From positions 186,001-250,000 of the forward strand of contig NZ_BMTP01000008.1 of the NCBI RefSeq assembly GCF_014649735.1: a DNA stretch of 64,000 nucleotides. Direction: 5' to 3'. This stretch comes from Streptomyces lavendofoliae (GTDB lineage: Bacteria; Actinomycetota; Actinomycetes; Streptomycetales; Streptomycetaceae). Positions 37,796 through 45,444 of the stretch are shown here, piece after piece (position 1 is the first letter of the stretch; the number at the start of each line of letters is the position of its first letter). Made by a program: the position numbers and the translations under genes. A model generated the notes under the pieces. The model searched no databases. It was not told the DNA's origin and worked only from the letters and a program-made list of their open reading frames with translations.

Positions 37796-39607
37796 ATGCC
37801 GAAAAAGGATGCAGCGACCAGGGATCGTTCCACCGTGCGCGCACTGCTGCGGCTGTGGCCGTACGTGCGTCCGGTGCGCGCGCGTGTCGGGACGGCGGCG
37901 GTCGTGGCCGTCGTGGCGTCCTGTCTGAGCCTGGTCATCCCGCTCGTACTGAAGTGGATCGTGGACGGGCCGGTGGCCGGGCGGGAGCCCGCCGGGGTGT
38001 GGTTCGGGGCGCTGGTGGTGCTGGCGCTGGGGATCGCCGAGGCGGCGCTGTTCGGGCTGCGGCGGTGGCTGGTGGCCCGGCCGCTGGCGGGTGTGGAGGC
38101 CGCGATGCGCGCGGACCTGTACCGGCACCTGCAACGGCTGCCGATCGCGTTCCACGACCGGTGGCCGTCGGGGCAGTTGCTGTCGCGGGCGACGACGGAC
38201 CTGTCGTTGATACGGATGTTCCTGGCGTTCCCGATGACGTTCCTGTTCGTCAACGGTGTGACGGTGGTGGTGGGCTGCGGCGTGCTGCTGGCGCAGGACT
38301 GGACGCTTGGGCTGGTGCTGCTGGTGCCGGTGGTGCCCCTGATCGTGGTCTGCTCCGTGTTCGAGACGCACTACTCACTGGTCGCCCGGCGCGCTCAGGA
38401 CCAGGTGGGCGACCTGACGACGGTGGTCGAGGAGAGCGTGCTCGGCATCCGGATCGTCAAGGGCTTCGGCCGCCACCGCAGCCAGGCGGAGGCGTTCGGC
38501 GCCCTGGCCGAGCGGCTGCGCGGCACGGAGCTGGGCAAGGCACGGCTGCTGGCGGGCATCTGGGCGGTCATCACCGTCGTACCGGAACTGGCCATCGGGG
38601 TGGCCCTGGTACTGGGCACCGTCCAGGTCGCGGACGGCGCGCTGTCCGCCGGGACGCTGGTGGCGTTCCTGTCGACGGCGCTGGCGCTGCGGTGGCCGGT
38701 CGAGTCGATCGGGTTCCTGCTGGCGATGAGCCAGGAGGCGGCGACGTCGGTGGAGCGGTTCTTCGAGGTGATGGACGAGGCGGAGGAGGACGACGCGGAG
38801 CGGGACGGTGACGTCGACGGGGACCGCCCGGTGCCGGTGGCGTCGCCGCCGTCCGGCGGGCTGCGCTTCGAGGGAGTGACGTTCCGCTATCCGGACGCGC
38901 CGCAGGACGCGCCTCCGGTGCTGGACGGGGTCGATCTGGTGATCCGGCCCGGCGAGACCATGGCGCTGGTCGGGGCCACCGGTTCGGGCAAGACGACGCT
39001 GACGGCGCTGGTGCCGCGGCTGCACGAGGTGACGGCCGGGCGGATCCTGCTGGACGGGGTCGACGTGGCGGCCATGCCCCGGGAGCGGCTGCGGGAGCTG
39101 GTGTCCGTGGCGTTCGAGGAGCCCACGCTGTTCTCGGCGAGCGTCGGGGAGAACGTGCTGATGGGCGCCGGACCCGGCGGCGCGGGCGAGCCCGAGCTGC
39201 GGCGCGCCCTGGAGGTGGCGCAGGCGGGGTTCGTGCGGCACCTGCCCCAGGGGGACGCGACGCAGGTCGGCGAGCAGGGTCTGAGCCTGTCGGGCGGTCA
39301 GCGCCAGCGCCTGGCCCTGGCGCGGGCGGTGGTGGGCCGCCCGCGGTTCCTGGTGCTGGACGACCCGCTGTCGGCGCTGGACGTCCACACCGAGGCGCTG
39401 GTCGAGGCGGCGCTGCGGCACGTTCTGCGGGACACGACCGCGCTGGTGGTGGCCCACCGCCCGTCCACGGTGATGCTGGCCGACCGCGTGGCCCTCCTGT
39501 CGGCGGGGCGCGTGACGGCGGTCGGCACCCACCAGGAACTGCTGCGGGACAGCGCGGAGTACGCATGGCTCATGTCGGGAGCCGGAACGACGGGTGGTAC
39601 GCGATGA
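37796..39607 (+). CDS. ABC exporter half, catalytically degenerate partner
   Basis: 603 residues: six transmembrane helices (residues 1 to about 310) and an NBD. Walker A GATGSGKTT is normal and the signature is canonical LSLSGGQRQR, but Walker B is LVLDDPLSALD, with aspartate where the catalytic glutamate normally is, and the Q-loop is AFEEPTLF, with glutamate for glutamine. The stop overlaps the next gene's ATG (ATGA). The two genes thus encode a heterodimer like TM287/288 or BmrCD, with one degenerate ATP site. The substrate is unknown. Confidence 0.93.
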   Translation: MPKKDAATRDRSTVRALLRLWPYVRPVRARVGTAAVVAVVASCLSLVIPLVLKWIVDGPVAGREPAGVWFGALVVLALGIAEAALFGLRRWLVARPLAGVEAAMRADLYRHLQRLPIAFHDRWPSGQLLSRATTDLSLIRMFLAFPMTFLFVNGVTVVVGCGVLLAQDWTLGLVLLVPVVPLIVVCSVFETHYSLVARRAQDQVGDLTTVVEESVLGIRIVKGFGRHRSQAEAFGALAERLRGTELGKARLLAGIWAVITVVPELAIGVALVLGTVQVADGALSAGTLVAFLSTALALRWPVESIGFLLAMSQEAATSVERFFEVMDEAEEDDAERDGDVDGDRPVPVASPPSGGLRFEGVTFRYPDAPQDAPPVLDGVDLVIRPGETMALVGATGSGKTTLTALVPRLHEVTAGRILLDGVDVAAMPRERLRELVSVAFEEPTLFSASVGENVLMGAGPGGAGEPELRRALEVAQAGFVRHLPQGDATQVGEQGLSLSGGQRQRLALARAVVGRPRFLVLDDPLSALDVHTEALVEAALRHVLRDTTALVVAHRPSTVMLADRVALLSAGRVTAVGTHQELLRDSAEYAWLMSGAGTTGGTR

Positions 39608-41805
39608 CGGACACGGCGGGCAGGACGCCCCCGGCATCCCCGGCGGGTTCCCCGCCCGGCGGGAAGCCCGGGCAGCACGGCGACCCCGAGGACGGGCGGC
39701 CGCCCGTCGCGCAGGCCCCGCCCCCGGTCCCGCCCGCCGCTCCGGCCCGGGCCGAGGCGCCGGCGGTGGCCGAGGCGCCGGCGGTGGCCGAGGCGCCGGC
39801 GGTGGCCGGGGCGCCGAGCCCGGACGAGAGGCCGGCGGTCGCCGAGGAACCGGCGGTGGTCGATGCGGGCTGGGCTCCGGTGGCGGGCGGTACGCGGGCG
39901 TCGGACGGGGCCTCCGCACCGGGCGGGACGCCTGGTACGGACGGCGCCCCAGGGCCGGGCGATACGCCGGTGGCGGGCGGGACTCCGGGCGCGGGCGGGG
40001 GTGCCGGTGGGGCGGACGCCTTCGACCGGGACGACCTGCCGGTGGCGGAGGGCGCCACGGGACGGCTGCTGCGCTCTCTGCTGGCGCCCCGGCGGGGGCG
40101 CGTCGTGCTGGCCGCGCTGTTGCTGCTGCTCCAGCAGGCCGCCGTACAGGCCGGGCCGCTGCTCGTGGCGTACGCCATCGACCGGGCCGTGCCCGCGCTC
40201 CGGGGCGGGGACCACGGGCCGCTGGTCGCCGTGGCCGCGGGGTACGGCGTGTGCGCGGCGGGCGCCGGACTCTTCCAGTACGCGTTCATCCGCGCCTCCG
40301 CCCGCGTGAACCAGGACGTCCTGCTCGATCTGCGCGGGCGGATCTTCCGGCACGCGCAGGCGCTGAGCATCGACTTCCACGAGCGGTACACCTCCGGCCG
40401 GCTGATCTCGCGCTCCACCACCGACGTCGAGTCGCTGCGCGAACTGCTCGGCGAGGGGCTCCAGGAGCTGATCGGCGTCCTGCTGTCCTTCGCCTTCATC
40501 TCCGTGCTCCTGCTCTGGCTGGACCTGGGCATCGGCGCGGTGGCGCTGGCCTCCTTCCTCCCCCTGCACCTGCTCGTACGGGTCTACCGGCGGCGCGCGG
40601 CCGTCGCGTTCAGCGCGCGGTCGACGGCCATCGCCGCCGTCATCGTGAAGTTCGCGGAGACGATGAACGGCATCCGCCCCGTGCGGGCGTTCCGGCGCGA
40701 GCGGACCAACGACGCGGACTTCCGCGCGCTCAACCACCGCCACGAGCGCCGCAACGGCGACGCGATACTGGAGATGGCCCGCTACGTCATCGGCTCCCGG
40801 CTGGTGGCGAACACGGCGGTCGCCGCCATGGTGCTGTGGGGCGCCTACCGGGTCGCGTCCGGGACGCTCGCGCTCGGGGTGCTGGCGGCGGCCGTGCTCT
40901 ACATGCGCCGGCTGTACGACCCGATCGACCGGCTGGCGATGTTTCTCAACTCGTACCAGTCGGCGGCCGCCTCGCTGGAGAAGATCGCCGGACTGCTGGC
41001 CCAGACCCCGGCGGTCCCCGAGCCCGCCGCGCCCCGCACCCTGCCGCCGACCCGCTCGGGGACGCCCGGCCGGGAGATCGTCTTCGAGGGCGTCCGCTTC
41101 GGGTACCGCACGGGCGGCGAGGTGCTGCCGCGCTTCGACCTGACCATCCCGGCGGGGCAGACCGTCGCGGTGGTCGGCTCGACGGGCGCGGGCAAGTCGA
41201 CGCTCGCCAAGCTGCTCGCCCGCTTCTACGACCCGTCCGCCGGCCGGGTCCTGCTCGACGGTGTCGACCTGCGGGACCTGTCCGTACCGGAGTTGCGGCG
41301 CGGGGTGGTGATGGTGACGCAGGAGGCGTTCCTGTTCTCCGGGACGGTCGCGGAGAACATCGCGATCGGTCGGCCGGACGCCACGCGCGCGGAGATCGAG
41401 CAGGCCGCCAAGGCCATCGGCGCCCATGACTTCATCACGGGGCTCCCGGACGGCTACGACACCGACGTACGCAAACGGGGCGGCCGGATCTCGGCGGGCC
41501 AGCGCCAGCTGGTCGCCTTCGCGCGGGCACTGCTGGCCGACCCGTCGGTGCTGATCCTCGACGAGGCGACCAGTTCCCTGGACGTCCCGGGCGAGCGGGC
41601 CGTGCAGCGTGCCATGGACACGGTGCTGGAGGGCCGCACGGCGGTGATCGTCGCGCACCGCCTGTCGACGGTCGAGATCGCGGACCGGGTGCTGGTGATG
41701 GAGGGCGGCCGGATCGTGGAGGACGGCCCGCCCGCGGAACTCGTCGGTGGCGGGGGGCGCTTCGCGGGTCTCCACCGGGCGTGGCGGGAGAGCCTTGTGG
41801 GCTGA
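39604..41805 (+). CDS. ABC exporter half, catalytically competent partner
   Basis: 733 residues. An unusual N-terminal extension of about 140 residues rich in P, A and G precedes the six-helix domain. It contains an EAPAVA repeat. The NBD has Walker A GSTGAGKST, signature RISAGQRQL (a variant of LSGGQ) and a canonical Walker B ILDEATSSLD. Paired with the previous gene it gives one full site (this Walker A/B with the partner LSGGQ) and one degenerate site. The start ATG 39604 overlaps the partner stop. The tail is extra-long for the family, perhaps an anchor or flexible linker. Confidence 0.93.
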   Translation: MTDTAGRTPPASPAGSPPGGKPGQHGDPEDGRPPVAQAPPPVPPAAPARAEAPAVAEAPAVAEAPAVAGAPSPDERPAVAEEPAVVDAGWAPVAGGTRASDGASAPGGTPGTDGAPGPGDTPVAGGTPGAGGGAGGADAFDRDDLPVAEGATGRLLRSLLAPRRGRVVLAALLLLLQQAAVQAGPLLVAYAIDRAVPALRGGDHGPLVAVAAGYGVCAAGAGLFQYAFIRASARVNQDVLLDLRGRIFRHAQALSIDFHERYTSGRLISRSTTDVESLRELLGEGLQELIGVLLSFAFISVLLLWLDLGIGAVALASFLPLHLLVRVYRRRAAVAFSARSTAIAAVIVKFAETMNGIRPVRAFRRERTNDADFRALNHRHERRNGDAILEMARYVIGSRLVANTAVAAMVLWGAYRVASGTLALGVLAAAVLYMRRLYDPIDRLAMFLNSYQSAAASLEKIAGLLAQTPAVPEPAAPRTLPPTRSGTPGREIVFEGVRFGYRTGGEVLPRFDLTIPAGQTVAVVGSTGAGKSTLAKLLARFYDPSAGRVLLDGVDLRDLSVPELRRGVVMVTQEAFLFSGTVAENIAIGRPDATRAEIEQAAKAIGAHDFITGLPDGYDTDVRKRGGRISAGQRQLVAFARALLADPSVLILDEATSSLDVPGERAVQRAMDTVLEGRTAVIVAHRLSTVEIADRVLVMEGGRIVEDGPPAELVGGGGRFAGLHRAWRESLVG
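39751..39804 (+). repeat. 18-base tandem repeat in ABC exporter N-terminus
   Basis: Three exact copies of an 18-base unit (GCCGAGGCGCCGGCGGTG) in frame, encoding AEAPAV each, followed by a decayed fourth copy. Such repeats can change in number. Confidence 0.85.
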
Positions 41806-41964
41806 GTGGCCCCCTCGGGGCGCGCCCGGGCACCGGCCAACGAGAGACCGGAATATGCATACGCATCAAGGCGGTTGGAGGAGGTGACCCCATCGACGAC
41901 CCGGGGTGACCGGCCGGCGCCCCGGGGCGCTCGCGGGCCTCCGGGTCCCGGAGCCGGAGCTGAT

Positions 41965-42582
41965 ATGACCACCGAAACGGCCAGCGCCACCGACCGCTCG
42001 TTCCTCTTCGTCCTCGGCAGCTCCCGCGCCGACGGCAACACCGAGATCCTCGCCCGGACCGCGGCGGCACAGCTGCCCGCCGGGATACCGCAGCGCTGGG
42101 TGGACCTCAACACCCTGCCCCTGCCCGACTTCCAGGACGGGCGGCACGACACCGGCGACTGGCCCTCCGACGAGACCGAGGAGGAGCTGCGGCGGGCCAC
42201 CCTGGAGGCCACCGACATCGTCCTCGCCTCGCCGCTGTACTGGTACACCGTCTCCGCGCAGACCAAGCGCTACCTCGACTACTGGTCCGGGTGGCTGTCG
42301 GCGCCCGGCTCGGACTTCAAGGAGCGGATGGCGGGCCGGACGCTGTGGGGCGTGACGGTCATGGCGGACCGCGACGAGTCCGTGACCGGCGGGCTGGTGA
42401 CGACCCTCAACAACTCGGCGGCGTACCTGGGGATGCGCTTCGGCGGAGTGCTGTTCGGCAACGGGTCCCGGCCGGGCCAGGTGCGCGACGACGAGCGGGC
42501 GATGGTCCGCGCGAAGACCTTCTTCCAGGCCGAGCCCCCGCTCGCCCTGTTCCCGTACGAGGAGGGGGCCCGGCAGCGGTAG
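41965..42582 (+). CDS. NADPH-dependent FMN reductase/flavodoxin-fold quinone reductase
   Basis: 205 residues. The flavodoxin-like fold has the phosphate loop GSSRADGNTE near residues 18-27 and the SPLYWYTVSAQ flavin loop. Probably reduces a quinone or FMN with NADPH. GGAGC lies just before ATG 41965. A TATGCATACGCAT stretch at 41854-41866 with an ATGC/GCAT dyad lies in the 159-base gap upstream and may be an operator. It could supply reduced flavin to HpaB-type enzymes, but no such link is shown. Confidence 0.85.
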   Translation: MTTETASATDRSFLFVLGSSRADGNTEILARTAAAQLPAGIPQRWVDLNTLPLPDFQDGRHDTGDWPSDETEEELRRATLEATDIVLASPLYWYTVSAQTKRYLDYWSGWLSAPGSDFKERMAGRTLWGVTVMADRDESVTGGLVTTLNNSAAYLGMRFGGVLFGNGSRPGQVRDDERAMVRAKTFFQAEPPLALFPYEEGARQR

Positions 42583-43131
42583 CCGGGCGCTCGCGGCGCG
42601 ACGGGAGCCGCGGGTACGACGGGAGCCGCCGGCAGCGGACGGCCGCCGGGCCGGTGCGCCACGGTCGCCGGTGCGCCCGGCCGCCGGTGCGCGCGGTCGC
42701 CGGTGCGCGCGGTCGCCGGGCCGTGGGGGGCCGCGCGAGGGTGGCCGGAAGCACGCCCGGCGGCGGGGTGCCCGTGGAGGATGGCGCGGCATACGCGCGC
42801 AACACCGCGTTCACGATGGCAAGTCGCCCGCCCGGCCCCGACGGACCAGTCGTCCGGGGGCGGGACGGGGCGCCGCACCGCTTCGCGGTGCGCACCGTGA
42901 AACGTCCGGTTAACGAACACGGCTTTTCGGGCAACGGACGAGTTCCGGCCAATCTGTTGACGCGCTCCTGACAGGGGCCCGCCGTCGGCGCCACTCTTAC
43001 CCCGTTCTCCGCACCACATGTTCGACACGGGTTCTCGTGTTCGGTCCTTACGTGTTCCGCGCTTGTTCAGGACGCTCCGCCCGGCCGGCCCACCCAGCCG
43101 CCCGGTAACCCCCCTCGCAAAAGGAGTCTGC
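42583..43131. other. Intergenic region upstream of M4 protease
   Basis: No gene is seen. It holds two GACGGGAGCCGC copies near 42599 and 42618, a 16-base tandem repeat at 42662-42725, a GGTTAACG site at 42907-42914, and TTGACG at 42957 as a possible -35. Several GC-rich dyads occur. A long leader is likely. Confidence 0.55.
42662..42725. repeat. 16-base tandem repeats
   Basis: Four adjacent near copies of CGGTCGCCGGTGCGCG, the last decayed, in a non-coding gap. The unit is 16 bases, so it does not encode a reading-frame repeat. Confidence 0.7.
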
Positions 43132-45159
43132 GTGAGATCCACGCCAAGCCGTCGCGCCACCGCGACCGGTGCCCTGATCGCCGCCGCCGCCATGCTCACC
43201 GTGGGTGTGCAGTCCGGCGCCGCAACCGCCGCCGACACTCCCGCGGCTCCCAAGGCCCAGGCGGCCGGCAAGGCCGACCCCGGCTCCCTGCCCGCCGACC
43301 TCTCCCCCGCGCAGCGCACCGCGCTGATACGCGCGGCCGACGCCGGCAAGGCCGAGACGGCCAAGGAACTCGGCCTCGGCGCCCAGGAGAAGCTCGCCGT
43401 CCGTGACGTCGTGCAGGACCGCGACGGCACCACCCACACCCGGTACGAGCGGACCTACGCCGGGCTCCCGGTGCTCGGCGGCGACCTGGTCGTCACCGAG
43501 ACCAGGGCCGGACGGACCGAGGCGGTCAGCAAGGCCTCCCGCGCGGCGCTCAAGGGCGTGGACACCACCGCGGAGATCACCCCCGCCGCCGCCGAGAAGC
43601 AGGCCGTCGGCGCGGCCCGGGCCGAGGGCTCCAAGGCCACCGACTCCGAGCGCGCCCCGCGCAAGGTGGTCTGGCTCGCCCAGGGCAAGCCGGTCCTCGC
43701 GTACGAGACGGTCGTCGGCGGTCTCCAGCACGACGGCACCCCGAACGAGCTGCACGTGGTCACCGACGCCTCCACGGGCGCCAAGCTGTACGAGTGGCAG
43801 GCCGTCCACAACGGCACCGGCAACACCCAGTACAGCGGCCAGGTCACCCTCGGCACCGCGCCCTCGTACACGCTGACCGACACCGGCCGCGGCAACCACA
43901 AGACGTACAACCTCAACGGCGGCACCTCCGGCACCGGGACGCTGTTCTCCGGGCCGGACGACGTCTGGGGCGACGGCACCCCGCAGAACAAGGAGACCGC
44001 GGGCGCCGACGCACACTACGGCGCCGCGCTCACCTGGGACTACTACAAGAACGTCCACGGCCGCTCCGGCATCAAGGGCGACGGCGTCGGCGCGTACTCC
44101 CGCGTCCACTACGGCAACGCGTACGTCAACGCCTTCTGGACCGACAGCTGCTTCTGCATGACGTACGGCGACGGCGCGGGCAACACCAAGCCGCTCACGT
44201 CCATCGACGTCGCGGCCCACGAGATGACGCACGGCATCACCTCCGCGACCGCCAAGCTGGTCTACAGCGGCGAGTCGGGCGGCCTGAACGAGGCCACCTC
44301 CGACATCTTCGCGGCCGCCGTGGAGTTCCACGCCAACAACGCCGCCGACAAGGGCGACTACCTGGTCGGCGAGAAGATCGACATCCGCGGGAACGGCACC
44401 CCGCTGCGCTACATGGACAAGCCGAGCAAGGACGGCTCGTCGAAGGACGCCTGGTACTCCGGTATCGGCGGCATCGACGTGCACTACTCCTCCGGCCCGG
44501 CGAACCACTGGTTCTACCTGCTCTCCGAGGGCAGCGGCACCAAGTCCATCAACGGCGTGAACTACGACTCGCCGACCTCCGACGGCCTGCCCGTCACCGG
44601 CATCGGCCGCGACAAGGCCGCGCTGATCTGGTACAAGGCGCTCACCACCAAGTTCACCTCGACGACCAACTACGCCGGCGCCCGCACGGGCACCGTCGCG
44701 GTCGCCACCGAGCTGTACGGCGCCGGCAGCGCCGAGGTGAAGGCCGTCGAGCACGCCTGGGCCGGTGTCAACGTCGGTTCCCGCCCCGGTGGCGGCGACC
44801 CCGGCACGGGCAAGGTCTTCGAGAACACCGCCGACGTCGCCATCCCGGACAACGGTGCCGCCGTCACCTCCGCCGTCGACGTCACCAATGTCGCCGGCAA
44901 CGCCCCCTCCACCCTCAAGGTGGACGTGGACATCGTCCACACCTGGCGCGGTGACCTGGTCGTCGACCTCGTCGCCCCGGACGGCTCGGTCTACAACCTG
45001 AAGCCGTTCAGCTCGTCCGACTCGGCCGACAACGTCAAGGCCACCTACACGGTCAACGCCTCCAGCGAGGTCGCCAACGGCAACTGGAAGCTCCGTGTCC
45101 AGGACAAGGCCGCGCAGGACACCGGCTACATCAACGGCTTCAAGCTGACCTTCCCGTAA
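43132..45159 (+). CDS. Secreted M4 metallopeptidase (thermolysin-like) with P domain
   Basis: 675 residues. A signal peptide (RRATATGALIAAAAMLT), then an FTP propeptide with activation, then the catalytic domain starting near residue 222. The zinc motif is HEMTH at 363-367 with the third ligand in GGLNEATSD (Glu387). The C-terminal 100 residues form a P/Homo B domain (VDIVHTWRGDLVVDLVAPDGS). It degrades proteins outside the cell. The start GTG 43132 has AAAAGGAG 6 bases upstream; a frame to 43018 lacks a ribosome site. It is followed by a strong hairpin. Confidence 0.95.
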   Translation: MRSTPSRRATATGALIAAAAMLTVGVQSGAATAADTPAAPKAQAAGKADPGSLPADLSPAQRTALIRAADAGKAETAKELGLGAQEKLAVRDVVQDRDGTTHTRYERTYAGLPVLGGDLVVTETRAGRTEAVSKASRAALKGVDTTAEITPAAAEKQAVGAARAEGSKATDSERAPRKVVWLAQGKPVLAYETVVGGLQHDGTPNELHVVTDASTGAKLYEWQAVHNGTGNTQYSGQVTLGTAPSYTLTDTGRGNHKTYNLNGGTSGTGTLFSGPDDVWGDGTPQNKETAGADAHYGAALTWDYYKNVHGRSGIKGDGVGAYSRVHYGNAYVNAFWTDSCFCMTYGDGAGNTKPLTSIDVAAHEMTHGITSATAKLVYSGESGGLNEATSDIFAAAVEFHANNAADKGDYLVGEKIDIRGNGTPLRYMDKPSKDGSSKDAWYSGIGGIDVHYSSGPANHWFYLLSEGSGTKSINGVNYDSPTSDGLPVTGIGRDKAALIWYKALTTKFTSTTNYAGARTGTVAVATELYGAGSAEVKAVEHAWAGVNVGSRPGGGDPGTGKVFENTADVAIPDNGAAVTSAVDVTNVAGNAPSTLKVDVDIVHTWRGDLVVDLVAPDGSVYNLKPFSSSDSADNVKATYTVNASSEVANGNWKLRVQDKAAQDTGYINGFKLTFP

Positions 45160-45187
45160 CCCGGGACGCTCGGTGAGCGGCTGACGC

Positions 45188-45222
45188 ACCGCCCGGTGGC
45201 ACCCCGTGTGCCGCCGGGCGGT
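45188..45222 (+). terminator. Terminator after M4 protease
   Basis: ACCGCCCGGTGGCAC and GTGCCGCCGGGCGGT pair over 15 bases with one U-G wobble and a 5-base loop, about 30 bases after the protease stop. Confidence 0.75.
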
Positions 45223-45390
45223 CGTGCGTGCGGCGCAGCGGTGGCGGCGACGGCGGCGCGCCCGCCGCCCGCCCCCGGCACCCGGATCCGTCTCCTCCCC
45301 ACGGTGGAACCACCCCGCACCGGACGGCCGGGCGGGGATCGGTCCCGCGGACGATGCCCGGCCGGACGCCCGGACGGCAGGCTGAGCGGC

Positions 45391-45436
45391 GCGCGGCCCG
45401 CCGCCCCCCACGAGGGGAGGGGGCGACGGGCCGCGC
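45391..45436 (-). terminator. Terminator after glgP
   Basis: GCGCGGCCCG/CGGGCCGCGC arms, then GCCCCC/GGGGGC arms separated by one mismatch, with a loop of about 10 bases. It lies within 10 bases of the glgP stop. Confidence 0.75.
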
Positions 45437-45444
45437 CGCGCCGG

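Noticed and set aside
39298..41775. 825-codon minus-strand frame across the ABC exporter
   Set aside because: Antisense to two clearly conserved ABC genes; no domain in its translation.
41844..41876. ATGC/GCAT dyad upstream of the flavodoxin-fold reductase
   Set aside because: Arms are only four bases, so chance is likely; mentioned only in the reductase entry.
42662..42725. CRISPR-like reading of the tandem repeats
   Set aside because: Units are adjacent without spacers and no cas gene is present, so this is a simple tandem repeat.
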